Assembly (NCBI GenBank): GCA_964419225.1
Contig: CAYQPF010000051.1
Location: 1-29,531, forward strand
Direction: 5' to 3'
From: CAYQPF01 sp964419225
Lineage (GTDB): Bacteria > Cloacimonadota > Cloacimonadia > Cloacimonadales > CAYQPF01
Length of the DNA stretch: 29,531 nt
Below, in pieces: positions 15,723 to 24,185 of this stretch (within the stretch, counting starts at the first letter, position 1; every line of letters begins with the position of its first letter). Position numbers and translations under genes: made by a program. The notes under the pieces were generated by a model. That model saw nothing but the letters and a program-made list of their open reading frames with translations. It was not told where the DNA came from and did not search any database.

Positions 15723-17042
15723 TTAAAACGGGAACGGGAGTTTCTTCATAAACTTGGAATTATTCATGTTTTTCAGCATCAATTTCATTTGCTCGAATTG
15801 TTTGAGCAATCTGTTTACCTGCTGTACAGAGGTTCCGCTGCCTTTAGCAATTCTAAGTCTTCTGCTGCCATTAATTAAATCAGGTTTCTCCCTCTCTTTA
15901 AGAGTCATGGAATAAATAATGGCTTCTGTATGTTTCAATTCTTTTTCATCTACTTTAAAATCTTTCATGCCTTTGGCACCCAAACCAGGAATCATGTTCA
16001 TGATTTGTTCCATAGTACCCATTTTTTTGATCTGTTGCATTTGTTCGAGGAAGTCGGTAAAAGTAAACTGATTTTTACTCAGTCTTTTAGCCATCTTCTC
16101 GGCGACATCCATATCCATAGTAGCCTGAGCTTTCTCGATCAAGGAGAGTACATCTCCCATACCGAGTATGCGGGAGGCCATTCTGTCGGGATAAAACTCT
16201 TCCAGATCACTGATTTTCTCACCTATGCCGATGAAAGCAATGGGCTTGTTGGTAACTGCCTTTATGGAAAGAGCGGCACCACCTCTGGCATCACCATCCA
16301 TCTTAGTGAGAATCACACCGTTGAACTCCAGCAGATCATTGAATTCTTTGGCTACATTAACGGCATCCTGACCTGTCATCGCATCTGCAACAAAAAAGAT
16401 ATAATCAGGATCAAGAAAGTTCTTGAGATCTTTAACTTCCTGCATCATGTCTTTGTCGATATGTAAACGGCCGGCTGTGTCAAATATGGCTAAAGTACTT
16501 TGATTATCATTAGCTATTTTTATGGTTTCCTTTGCTATATCAATAACGTTTTTGGTTTCTTTGCTGACAACGGGTATATCGAGTTGTTTACCCAAAACCT
16601 GTAATTGATGGATAGCAGCGGGACGATAAATATCGCAGGCAGAGAGAATAGGTTTGGCACCTTTCTTTCTGAAGAAGCTGGCCAGTTTGGCACAGGCAGT
16701 AGTTTTACCAGAGCCTTGTAAACCAACAAGCATGATCTTTGTCAAACGGTTATCGTGAATACGGACATTAACTTTCTCACCACCCATGAGGTGAATGAGT
16801 TGTTCATGTACGATCTTGACGACCTGATGTCCGGGTTCCAGGCTTTTTAAGACTTCCTGACCGACAGCTCGGGCTTGGATTTCATTAATAAAATTCTTTA
16901 CTATTTTAAAATTGACATCAGCTTCGAGCAAGGCCATGCGGATTTCTTTTAAGGAATCCTGAATATTTGTCTCAGAGAGTTTTCCTTTTCCTCTGAGATT
17001 CTTAAATACATTATTTAGTCTTTCCGATAAGTCGTTAAACAT
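15723..17042 (-). CDS. ffh: Signal recognition particle GTPase Ffh
   Basis: A 439-residue SRP54 protein. The N domain covers residues 1-95, followed by the G domain with P-loop VGLQGSGKTT (106-115), DTAGR (188-192) and TKMDGDARGG (246-255). The methionine-rich M domain occupies about 325-439 and ends in the RNA-binding part (NGSRRLRIAKGSGTSVQQVN) and KKLPFPF. Ffh with SRP RNA delivers nascent membrane proteins to FtsY and the Sec translocon. The gene overlaps the rpe stop as TAATG. No SRP RNA gene was found in the window. Confidence 0.98.
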   Translation of the reverse strand: MFNDLSERLNNVFKNLRGKGKLSETNIQDSLKEIRMALLEADVNFKIVKNFINEIQARAVGQEVLKSLEPGHQVVKIVHEQLIHLMGGEKVNVRIHDNRLTKIMLVGLQGSGKTTACAKLASFFRKKGAKPILSACDIYRPAAIHQLQVLGKQLDIPVVSKETKNVIDIAKETIKIANDNQSTLAIFDTAGRLHIDKDMMQEVKDLKNFLDPDYIFFVADAMTGQDAVNVAKEFNDLLEFNGVILTKMDGDARGGAALSIKAVTNKPIAFIGIGEKISDLEEFYPDRMASRILGMGDVLSLIEKAQATMDMDVAEKMAKRLSKNQFTFTDFLEQMQQIKKMGTMEQIMNMIPGLGAKGMKDFKVDEKELKHTEAIIYSMTLKEREKPDLINGSRRLRIAKGSGTSVQQVNRLLKQFEQMKLMLKNMNNSKFMKKLPFPF

Positions 17043-17683
17043 TATTTCAAGCTCCTTATGGAATCTGCGTAATTGAGAGATTTAAAGATATAAGACCCTG
17101 CAACCAGAATATCAGCACCTGCATGCCAGAGAGATTGGGCATTGTTATTAGTAACTCCGCCGTCAATTTCTATTTCAAAATCAAGGTTTTTATTCTTACG
17201 TAGAAGGTCTAATTCTTTGATCTTATCTATAACCAAAGGAAGAAAAGACTGACCGCCAAAGCCCGGATTGACACTCATCAATAGAATGAAATCCAGATCC
17301 GGCAAGACGGGCAAAAGAGTCTGAACAGGTGTTGCCGGGTTAAGTGCTACTCCTGCTTTAATCCCTGCTTCTTTGATTTGAGAGATAATTCTGTGAATAT
17401 GAAAAGCTGTTTCCTGGTGGAAAGACAGATACTTGATCCCTGTTTTGGCTGCTAATTGAATATAGTCCTGAGGATTTGTAACCATCAGATGCATATCCAA
17501 GGGAAGCTGAGTAATTTGTGATATCCTCTCCACAATGGGAAACCCAAAGGTAAGATTTGGCACAAAATGACCATCCATAACATCCAGATGGATTAAATCA
17601 GCACCTGCTGTATCTATAGCTCTCAGCTCTTTTTCCAGATTCAGGAAATCAGCTGACAAAACTGAGGGAGCAATTCTTTTCAT
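17042..17683 (-). CDS. rpe: Ribulose-phosphate 3-epimerase
   Basis: A 213-residue TIM-barrel enzyme that interconverts ribulose 5-phosphate and xylulose 5-phosphate in the pentose phosphate pathway. Metal and catalytic residues fit the family: HLDVMDGHFVPN with H32 and D34, MHLMV with H65, and EIDGGV with D174. The phosphate loop MSVNPGFGGQSF is also present. The start ATG lies in an ATGA overlap with the DUF721 gene and the stop overlaps the ffh start. Confidence 0.97.
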   Translation of the reverse strand: MKRIAPSVLSADFLNLEKELRAIDTAGADLIHLDVMDGHFVPNLTFGFPIVERISQITQLPLDMHLMVTNPQDYIQLAAKTGIKYLSFHQETAFHIHRIISQIKEAGIKAGVALNPATPVQTLLPVLPDLDFILLMSVNPGFGGQSFLPLVIDKIKELDLLRKNKNLDFEIEIDGGVTNNNAQSLWHAGADILVAGSYIFKSLNYADSIRSLK

Positions 17684-17973
17684 AATTTAGTTCTACTTAT
17701 AAAGATGATATCTTTGAGATCAAGCTTACATCTTTCCTTTATTCTTTTTAAGATCATTTGTTTATTCAGAGTTAATTCCTGCATCCAGACATTATTGGTT
17801 ACCCCAATAAATACTGTTTTATTCTCCATTTTATAAACAAAAGATCGCTCTGCAAGAATTTTGCCAACTATCTCTTTCCATTGCAGAGCGAGAATTATCA
17901 GCGGTTTATTTTCACTTCCCGCTATTTTGAATAACAATTTATGTAATCTATTACCTATTTGCTTAAATGCCAT
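17680..17973 (-). CDS. DUF721/DciA-like protein
   Basis: A 97-residue protein with the short DUF721 layout: a helical N-terminus (IGNRLHKLLFK), a W-x-E-I-V-G-K motif (WKEIVGKILAERS) and a small beta-alpha region (NKTVFIGVTNNVWMQELTLNK), ending with residues resembling a KH-like fold. Some family members (DciA) load or assist the replicative helicase. Whether this short form does so is unknown. It follows a membrane-protein gene by 5 nt and overlaps rpe by 4 nt. Confidence 0.8.
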   Translation of the reverse strand: MAFKQIGNRLHKLLFKIAGSENKPLIILALQWKEIVGKILAERSFVYKMENKTVFIGVTNNVWMQELTLNKQMILKRIKERCKLDLKDIIFISRTKL

Positions 17974-17978
17974 TGGTC

Positions 17979-18542
17979 CTAGAATACTGTTTTATCTTTA
18001 CTAACCAATGAGGCTCCGACCCAACCCAATGCAGTAACACAGATGAATATGTAATAAACAAGGCCTAAAGTTGCATAACTGCTATCAATATTCTTGATAG
18101 CAAAGGCAGGTACTGCTGATATAATTACGAGCAGTAAATATCCCAGAGAAGCTAAAACAATATTCTTCCCTTTAGATTTATTAATAATCATCACAGACAC
18201 AAAGATAATAGCCATAATTCCTACAGTTATACCAATTAAGGCACCTACAGAAAACTGACCGGGTCTGAGTGAGTTAAGAATCAGAGTTGGAAGTATTAAA
18301 CATGCAACAATAAAAATAGCACCAAGTGCAGTCTTGATTGGATTAGCCCATTTGTTTTCCTTATAAACTCTTTTTTGATGGGTCTTAGCATAAAGAACCA
18401 TACAACCCAAGCCAATGGCAAACAGAATTCCGTACAGAGGTACCATTACTACAGGTTTGTCTGTAGCAAAACCCACTGCGGAAAAAATACCAATTAAAAG
18501 AACCCAGGCTAATACCTGAAAAATAGCTTTAATAGCTTTCAT
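17979..18542 (-). CDS. Six-helix membrane protein of unknown function
   Basis: I do not recognise a family. The 187-residue protein has six probable membrane helices (about 7-27, 31-51, 70-90, 97-119, 126-147 and 157-180), with short basic loops such as KTHQKRVYKENKW after the second and KSKG after the fourth. There is no signal peptide and no catalytic motif. It sits between rplI (28-nt gap) and the DUF721 gene (5-nt gap), so it is probably co-transcribed with them. Confidence 0.85.
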   Translation of the reverse strand: MKAIKAIFQVLAWVLLIGIFSAVGFATDKPVVMVPLYGILFAIGLGCMVLYAKTHQKRVYKENKWANPIKTALGAIFIVACLILPTLILNSLRPGQFSVGALIGITVGIMAIIFVSVMIINKSKGKNIVLASLGYLLLVIISAVPAFAIKNIDSSYATLGLVYYIFICVTALGWVGASLVSKDKTVF

Positions 18543-18570
18543 TGCAACCTCCCGATTAGCAACTTTTTGA

Positions 18571-19023
18571 TTATTCTATATTATCATTATTAATAATAAC
18601 ATTAACCTGTGAATTAATATCAGCACCAAAGTGCAAATTCACAGCAAAAGTGCCTATAGCTTTCAATTGCTTTTCCATGACGATATGAGTCTTATTCACG
18701 GCAATACCTAATTTGGCAAACTCATTGGCAATATCAATCTCAGATACTGAGCCAAAAAGATGACCTTCTTCGTCAGCTTTACGTGTAAAAGTAATCTTGG
18801 CTGCTGCTGCCTGGGCAGCTAAAACTTTCAATGCTTCGTGTTTTTGTACTTTAACTAATTCAGCATCTTTTCTAATGGATTCCACTTTTTTAAGATTTTG
18901 TGGAGTAGCCATAACAGCTAATTTTTTAGGGAGAAGAAAATTTCTGGCATAACCATCGGAAACAGTAAGGACATCGCCTATCTTTCCAACATTATTTATG
19001 TTTTCAGTTAGAATCACTTTCAT
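18571..19023 (-). CDS. rplI: 50S ribosomal protein L9
   Basis: A 150-residue L9 with the conserved N-terminal domain MKVILTENINNVGKIGD, VSDGYARNFLLPKKLA, a long connecting helix (about 40-75) and a C-terminal domain (LFGSVSEIDIANEF). L9 helps keep reading-frame fidelity on the ribosome. Its start lies 20 nt inside the end of the DUF2232 gene and a GGAGG ribosome site is embedded there, which suggests translational coupling. Confidence 0.97.
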   Translation of the reverse strand: MKVILTENINNVGKIGDVLTVSDGYARNFLLPKKLAVMATPQNLKKVESIRKDAELVKVQKHEALKVLAAQAAAAKITFTRKADEEGHLFGSVSEIDIANEFAKLGIAVNKTHIVMEKQLKAIGTFAVNLHFGADINSQVNVIINNDNIE

Positions 19024-19888
19024 TATTTTTAACCTCCATAATACTAAGTTTTCTAAAGTTTACCCAAAAATCGAGTAAACCGACTAGGACTATAATCAGC
19101 AGTGCAAAGTAATTTAGAATCAAAAAGATGACAAAAAAGAACATCATCCATTTTGATTGTCTTAAAAACCTTCCCAGGAAAAAATCAACTATAGCAAATC
19201 CCTGTAACAGGAAAAGAACTGAAACAATAAGAACTAAGTCTAACCCGGTTGATTTTGTTTGGGGATAGAGGTATAAAACCAGTCCCATGACAAAGTACCA
19301 GATAATATTATTGTTCCAGCGAATAAGTTGATGATTCCATTTGAGAAAGAACTTTTTGGAGAACCATAAGGCACCCAGGTATGCTGACAGTTCCATAAAA
19401 ATGGCCCAAAGAGCAAATTGATGCTGCAGTATAAATGCTTTTAGACTAGTAAAAGAATTCTGCAGAAGAGTTAATTGCTCCTTATCACCGGAAAAGTTTT
19501 GCTGAAGAAAATTAGAGTTTTGTTGAAAAACCAACTCCAATTCTTTTTGTAAGGGACCTGAGAAAAGGGTTACCCGAATCAATCCATAACCTATATTCAA
19601 TAAGAAGCAAAGGAGTAGAGCTCTTTCGTAGCTAAATCCTGTTCTAAAGAAGAAATGGAAGGAAAGACCCACAACAGCTACTCCGAAGATAGAATCAGTC
19701 AAAGTATGAAAGTTGATGAGTTTACCCAAATACATCGCTCCGATGCATACAGCAAAAACAGTAAAAAACACATATAAATCATAAGCTTTTTTGTAAACAA
19801 AATCAGAGCTTATGTTAATTATAAAGAACAAACTCACAAATGGTGAGAATATTGCCATGACAGAAGCCAGTATGGCTCTAACAATCAT
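19004..19888 (-). CDS. DUF2232 (YybS-like) membrane protein
   Basis: A 294-residue polytopic protein with about eight membrane helices: four before and four after a soluble stretch near residues 110-150. The C-terminal part has the family pattern LLQGFAIVDFFLG, then VGLLDFWVNFRK before a polar tail. DUF2232/YybS proteins lie between rpsR and rplI in many Firmicutes and other bacteria, and the same order is kept here. No molecular function is established to my knowledge. It follows rpsR by 2 nt and overlaps rplI by 20 nt. Confidence 0.85.
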   Translation of the reverse strand: MIVRAILASVMAIFSPFVSLFFIINISSDFVYKKAYDLYVFFTVFAVCIGAMYLGKLINFHTLTDSIFGVAVVGLSFHFFFRTGFSYERALLLCFLLNIGYGLIRVTLFSGPLQKELELVFQQNSNFLQQNFSGDKEQLTLLQNSFTSLKAFILQHQFALWAIFMELSAYLGALWFSKKFFLKWNHQLIRWNNNIIWYFVMGLVLYLYPQTKSTGLDLVLIVSVLFLLQGFAIVDFFLGRFLRQSKWMMFFFVIFLILNYFALLIIVLVGLLDFWVNFRKLSIMEVKNNESDSN

Positions 19889-19890
19889 AT

Positions 19891-20127
19891 CTATTCAATC
19901 ACGTAAGGAATCAAAGCCATATGACGGGCTTTTTTGATTTCTCTGGCTACTCTTCTTTGATGTTTAGCACAGTTACCATTCATGCGCATGGGATCGATTT
20001 TCCCGGTTTCAGAAACGTAGTTGTACATCAAATCAATATTTTTATAACTGATTTTCAGTTCTTCTTTTACACAAAATCTACAGTTTCTTTTCTTGAACAC
20101 TTTTTTCTTTTTATCGTATTGACTCAT
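19891..20127 (-). CDS. rpsR: 30S ribosomal protein S18, zinc-binding type
   Basis: A 78-residue S18 with YNYVSETGKIDP and AKHQRRVAREIKKARHMALIPY, the usual core. It keeps four potential zinc ligands (C16, C19, C53, H56), the form seen when S18 has not been replaced by its zinc-free paralogue. S18 pairs with S6 on the 30S platform, and rpsF lies two genes upstream. An AAAGGAG ribosome site precedes the ATG. Confidence 0.97.
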   Translation of the reverse strand: MSQYDKKKKVFKKRNCRFCVKEELKISYKNIDLMYNYVSETGKIDPMRMNGNCAKHQRRVAREIKKARHMALIPYVIE

Positions 20128-20142
20128 TATTATCTCCTTTCA

Positions 20143-20601
20143 TTAAAATGGCACATCATCATCGATGGAATTGTAAGAAGAAGGGTTGTATTCATTAAGG
20201 GCCGGATTAACGGGTGCAGCTTCTTCATGAGCACCATCCGGATAAGAATTTCCCTGTCTTTCTAAAGGATGGATTTTGTTGGCAACAATCTCCACTACTT
20301 TTCTATTTACATTATTGTTGTCTGTATAATTTCTTGTCTGCAAATAGCCTTCTACTAAAACAGGAGAACCTTTCTTAAGCTGTTCGGCAGCAATTTCCGC
20401 AGTCTTGGACCAAGCAATTACATCAATAAAACTAGCAACAGTTTGAAATTGTCCTTGATCGTCTTTGTAAGATCGATCGAAAGCCAAAGATATATTCGCT
20501 ACAGGCATACCCTTTGGAGTATATCTCAGATCGACATCTCTGGTAAGTCTTCCACTAAGCATCATAGTGTTTATGCGAGGGAATCTTAACATATTAGCCA
20601 T
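20143..20601 (-). CDS. ssb: Single-stranded DNA-binding protein
   Basis: A 152-residue SSB. The OB fold spans residues 1-110 (MLSGRLTRDVDLRYTPKG, VASFIDVIAWSKTAEIAAEQLKKG, VLVEGYLQTRNY). A short disordered linker leads to the acidic tip DDDVPF at the C-terminus, which recruits partner enzymes of replication and repair. It is placed between rpsF and rpsR, the usual location in many bacteria. Confidence 0.97.
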   Translation of the reverse strand: MANMLRFPRINTMMLSGRLTRDVDLRYTPKGMPVANISLAFDRSYKDDQGQFQTVASFIDVIAWSKTAEIAAEQLKKGSPVLVEGYLQTRNYTDNNNVNRKVVEIVANKIHPLERQGNSYPDGAHEEAAPVNPALNEYNPSSYNSIDDDVPF

Positions 20602-20609
20602 AATAAACC

Positions 20610-20900
20610 TTAATCTTTGTCACTAAGCAAATTAAATCTTAATACTTTTTCGTTCAAACGATAGAATCGTTCCATTTCGATAGCTTTTTTGGCATCCATT
20701 GTAAAATAATTTATGAAATAGAAGCCTTCTTTCTTCTTGTTGATTTCATATGCCAGCTGTCTTTTTCCCCAGTTATCTGTCTTAATAATCTCGCCACCAT
20801 TCTCTGTAATCCAATTGGTGATCTTTTCATTCTCTTTGAGGGTCTCATCGTTACTCAATACTGGGTCGATGATAACCATACTCTCGTACTTATTAACCAT
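20610..20900 (-). CDS. rpsF: 30S ribosomal protein S6
   Basis: A 96-residue S6 starting MVNKYESMVIIDP, with GGEIIKTDNWGKRQLAYEI and EGFYFINYF, all typical of the family's ferredoxin-like fold. The C-terminus lacks the long acidic tail seen in enterobacterial S6. Its start overlaps the end of pth by 8 nt. S6 binds S18, encoded two genes downstream. Confidence 0.97.
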   Translation of the reverse strand: MVNKYESMVIIDPVLSNDETLKENEKITNWITENGGEIIKTDNWGKRQLAYEINKKKEGFYFINYFTMDAKKAIEMERFYRLNEKVLRFNLLSDKD

Positions 20901-21492
20901 CTATTCCTCCTATGGTCTGTTGATTCTGAGTTATTTTCTCAGAATAGGATTTTTTGTTTTTACTATAATACTTTAAAATCCCGTCAAAATTATCTTCAAG
21001 ATAAATATTTAACATTTCATTAGCAAACTGAAATGTTGATTCCAATATTTTGCGTTCACTACTGGAAAAATCTCCTAAAACAAAATCAGCCAGTTTTTTC
21101 TGACTGGAATTCCCGACTCCTATTCTCATTCTGAAAAAAGGAAATTCAGGGTTATCACTTTGGATAGATTTCAGCCCGTTATGGCCGCCATCGCTCCCGT
21201 TCTGTCTGAGTCTGATCTCACCCAGTGGTAGATTCACATCATCTGAAATCACCATCATTTCTTCCACACTATGGTATTTGAGAAATTCTCTGACAGCCAA
21301 ACCACTGCGGTTCATATATGTCAGAGGCTTCAGGGCATAGTTTCTGCCGATCTGAGCGATTGCACTTTCCTTTTTCTTAGAAAATGATGCATGCTTGGTT
21401 TCGGCTAAATAATCTAAAACCATAAACCCTATATTGTGTCTGTTCTTTGCATATTCTGCACCTGGATTACCAAGCCCGACGAGTAGCTTCAT
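20893..21492 (-). CDS. pth: Peptidyl-tRNA hydrolase
   Basis: A 199-residue Pth that releases peptides from stalled peptidyl-tRNA. Motifs are LVGLGNPGAEYAKNRHNIGF with catalytic H19, LKPLTYMNRSG, ISDDVNLPLGEIRLRQNGSDGG and GGHNGLKSI. It is slightly long because of a polar C-terminal tail (NKKSYSEKITQNQQ). The start overlaps the rplY stop as TAATG. The rplY-pth pairing is common in bacteria. Confidence 0.97.
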   Translation of the reverse strand: MKLLVGLGNPGAEYAKNRHNIGFMVLDYLAETKHASFSKKKESAIAQIGRNYALKPLTYMNRSGLAVREFLKYHSVEEMMVISDDVNLPLGEIRLRQNGSDGGHNGLKSIQSDNPEFPFFRMRIGVGNSSQKKLADFVLGDFSSSERKILESTFQFANEMLNIYLEDNFDGILKYYSKNKKSYSEKITQNQQTIGGIDG

Positions 21493-22079
21493 TACTCAGC
21501 AGTTTCTGTTGCAGTTTTGCTTACTTTTTCGCCTTTGGGCGGATGAACAGATACGATTGACAAATCTTGAGCTGATTTGATCTGAAGGTTAGGTATTTTG
21601 ATATCCTTAATATGAATAGATTGTCCTACTTTCAAATTAGTAATATCAACTTCATAATCTTCGACTACATCTTTGGGTAAACATTGAATATCCAATGTTC
21701 TGACAGTAATATCAACTACTCCGCCTTCTTTTACACCTACCGGAGTTCCAATATACTTAAGAGGAAGATGGATATTAATCATCTTGTCCTGACGTAATTC
21801 CTGAAAATCAACATGAGTTAAATCTCTGGAAACCGGGTGAATCTGTCTTTCCTTAAGAATTGTTAAATATTCCTTACCTTCAAGAGTAATACTAAAAAAA
21901 GCCAATTCTCCGATGCTTTTTTTATAGGTTTTCATAAAATCCCTTTTTAACAGGGAAATGTTTTGACCGGCTTTTCCATCTGCATAGATAATTGCAGGGA
22001 TAAAACCGTTCCTTCTTAGCTGTGAGAGTTCGGACTTTTTACCGAGTTCTCTTTTTTCAGCCTCAACTTTCAATATCAT
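21492..22079 (-). CDS. rplY: 50S ribosomal protein L25/CTC
   Basis: A 195-residue long-form L25 (TL5/CTC type). The N-terminal 5S rRNA-binding domain covers residues 1-95 (EKRELGKKSELSQLRRNGFIP, HPVSRDLTHVDFQ). A C-terminal beta domain follows (IHLPLKYIGTPVGVKEGG, VEDYEVDITNLKVGQSIHI) and the end is a short polar tail. It binds 5S rRNA in the central protuberance. It starts 19 nt after prs and is followed directly by pth. Confidence 0.96.
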   Translation of the reverse strand: MILKVEAEKRELGKKSELSQLRRNGFIPAIIYADGKAGQNISLLKRDFMKTYKKSIGELAFFSITLEGKEYLTILKERQIHPVSRDLTHVDFQELRQDKMINIHLPLKYIGTPVGVKEGGVVDITVRTLDIQCLPKDVVEDYEVDITNLKVGQSIHIKDIKIPNLQIKSAQDLSIVSVHPPKGEKVSKTATETAE

Positions 22080-22098
22080 TTTGCCTCCATCTGTGAAT

Positions 22099-23046
22099 TT
22101 ATCTAAAGAGAATACTAATAGACTCTTCGATATGAACTTTTTTTATTGCTGTCGCTAAAAGCTCGGCAATAGAAAGTTGTACAATTTTTTCACAGTTTTT
22201 CTTTTCTTTTGTAAGTGGGATTGTATTTGTGATAAACAGCTTTTCAATCGGAGAATTATTCAAATTCTCCAAGGCATTCCCGGATAAAACTCCGTGCACG
22301 CACGCAGCAAATACCCGCTCTGCTCCATGATTAATCAATACCTTAGCCATTTTTGTCATACTGCCTCCGGTATCGATAATATCATCAAACAAAATACAGG
22401 TTTTATCCTTCACATCGCCTATAATATTGAGGATCTCGGCATTATTATTATTGCCGGTCCGTCTTTTATCACCAATTGCTAATCCGCATTTCATTCTTTC
22501 TGCCAGGAATCTGGCTCTATTTGCACCACCTGAATCAGGTGAAACCACTACTATATTTTCCAAATTTAAGGTCTTGAAATATCTGGTAAAAATTGGAATC
22601 GAAAATAAATGATCAACAGGAATATTAAAAAATCCCTGGATCTGATCTGCATGCAAATCCACTGTTATTACTCTGTCTGCTCCTGCAACGGTAATTAAAT
22701 CGGCTACAAGTTTCGCAGTGATAGGAACCCTGGGCTGATCTTTCTTATCTGATCTGGCATACCCATAATAGGGGATTACGCAATTGATTCTCTGAGCTGA
22801 TGCCCGTTTCAATGCATCTATCATTATTAATAATTCCATCAGACTATCATTTACCGGATAACATGTGGGTTGGATAATAAACGCATCTGCCCCCCTGACA
22901 TTATCATTAATCTTAACAAATGAGTCATCATTGCTAAACTTAAACACTTCTGCATCACCCATAGGGATTCCGGCATGTTTGGATACTTCCAAAGCCAATT
23001 CAGGGTTGGCATTCCCGGTAAATATTTTAAGTCTTGTGTACATCAT
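22099..23046 (-). CDS. prs: Ribose-phosphate pyrophosphokinase
   Basis: A 315-residue PRPP synthase making phosphoribosyl pyrophosphate from ribose 5-phosphate and ATP for nucleotide, His, Trp and NAD synthesis. Motifs are IPYYGYARSDKKDQPR (91-106), ITVDLHADQIQGFF (127-140), VVSPDSGGANRAR (167-179) and the PRPP loop DDIIDTGGS (221-229). Two ATG codons in tandem begin the frame (23046 and 23043); either could be used. It follows spoVG by 3 nt and precedes rplY. Confidence 0.97.
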   Translation of the reverse strand: MMYTRLKIFTGNANPELALEVSKHAGIPMGDAEVFKFSNDDSFVKINDNVRGADAFIIQPTCYPVNDSLMELLIMIDALKRASAQRINCVIPYYGYARSDKKDQPRVPITAKLVADLITVAGADRVITVDLHADQIQGFFNIPVDHLFSIPIFTRYFKTLNLENIVVVSPDSGGANRARFLAERMKCGLAIGDKRRTGNNNNAEILNIIGDVKDKTCILFDDIIDTGGSMTKMAKVLINHGAERVFAACVHGVLSGNALENLNNSPIEKLFITNTIPLTKEKKNCEKIVQLSIAELLATAIKKVHIEESISILFR

Positions 23047-23049
23047 TAT

Positions 23050-23328
23050 CTATTCGTTAACTATTTCTTCGCCGCTTTCCAAAACTTCATTATACTTCGT
23101 AAGTATTAAATCTTCCAAATGAGTTCTGGCTTCGGTGTTGATTGGATGTGCAATATCACGATATTCCCCATTTTTAGTTCTTTGACTTGGCATAGCGATA
23201 AAAAGCCCGTTTTTCCCCTCAATTATCTTAATATTTCTGATAATAAAACAATCGTCGATAATGACGTTGGCAAAAGCTTTTAATTGCTTCGCAGTTCTTG
23301 GGAATACTTTTACATCAGTGATGTTCAT
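23050..23328 (-). CDS. spoVG: SpoVG family nucleic-acid-binding regulator
   Basis: A 92-residue SpoVG homologue: MNITDVKVFP, KAFANVIIDDCFIIRNIKII, GLFIAMPSQRTKNGEYRDIAHPI. The family binds DNA and RNA and acts as a global regulator in several phyla; the name comes from Bacillus sporulation but spore formation is not implied here. The order ispE-spoVG-prs is also seen in Firmicutes (there with other genes between). It overlaps ispE as ATGA. Confidence 0.95.
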   Translation of the reverse strand: MNITDVKVFPRTAKQLKAFANVIIDDCFIIRNIKIIEGKNGLFIAMPSQRTKNGEYRDIAHPINTEARTHLEDLILTKYNEVLESGEEIVNE

Positions 23329-24185
23329 TCGTCACTCCTTATGGTTTTTGTTTTATATGTCCAATAACCCCGGTTTTGGAACGTAATTTGACTATGTTTC
23401 AATTCATCCACATCAGAAAAAAAACCTATCACAGTCGCTCCACTACCAGAGAGCATGGCTTTTTGAGCATTCTGATTTTCCATTTCTTTAATTATCTCAT
23501 CAATTATCGGATAATTTAATCTTATTCCTTCTTCCAATCTATTAAAAAAATATCCCGGCTCAGGTATTCTAAGAATATCTGTAAAATCTTTCGGCATATA
23601 CCCAAATACTATGGATTGATATGCTTCCTTACTGGAGATCCCGAATCCGGGATTTACCAATAAAATATTATCAATTTCGATTGCCTGGGTTGGTTTAATA
23701 ACCTCTCCTCTATTAGAACCTATGGCAGTCCCGCCAGTTAAAAAAAAATTAATATCACTACCAAAATTTGCAGCAATAGCATGCATTTCTTGTTCAGAAA
23801 AGTTTAAATCCCACAGTTCTGACAAACCTTTGATAGTTGCTGCAGCATTACTACTACCACCTCCCAAGCCGGCGGCAATGGGAATTTGCTTATTCAAGCT
23901 TAAGTTAGCACCACACTTCACTCTATACTTTTCTTTTATAAAGATCGCAACTTTATAAATCAGATTCTCTTGGTTATTCAAAGAATCATAATTAGACAAA
24001 ATTTTTACATTATCGTCATTTGTCAAAACAAAACTTAATTCATCAGAAAGATCTATCTCTGAGAATACTGTTCTTATCTCGTGGAAGTTGTTGGGCAATT
24101 TGCCCAATACTTCAAGAAACAAGTTTATTTTTGCGTTTGAAAATAGAGAAAAGTCCTTTCTTTTGATCTTCCTTTTTTTCTCCAT
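23325..24185 (-). CDS. ispE: 4-diphosphocytidyl-2-C-methyl-D-erythritol kinase
   Basis: A GHMP-family kinase of the MEP isoprenoid pathway, 286 residues from the ATG at 24185. Motifs are NAKINLFLEVLG with K19, the ATP loop PIAAGLGGGSSNAAA (from residue 102), and NFGSDINFFLTGG with probable catalytic D144. Near the C-terminus is MLSGSGATVIGFF. The start is unusual: it lies 74 nt inside the upstream kinase gene, and its A and T are part of the last codon of a ten-tyrosine tract. No ribosome site precedes it. A longer frame reaches a TTG at 24257, but the added residues do not resemble IspE and only translate the tyrosine tract out of frame. Confidence 0.93.
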   Translation of the reverse strand: MEKKRKIKRKDFSLFSNAKINLFLEVLGKLPNNFHEIRTVFSEIDLSDELSFVLTNDDNVKILSNYDSLNNQENLIYKVAIFIKEKYRVKCGANLSLNKQIPIAAGLGGGSSNAAATIKGLSELWDLNFSEQEMHAIAANFGSDINFFLTGGTAIGSNRGEVIKPTQAIEIDNILLVNPGFGISSKEAYQSIVFGYMPKDFTDILRIPEPGYFFNRLEEGIRLNYPIIDEIIKEMENQNAQKAMLSGSGATVIGFFSDVDELKHSQITFQNRGYWTYKTKTIRSDE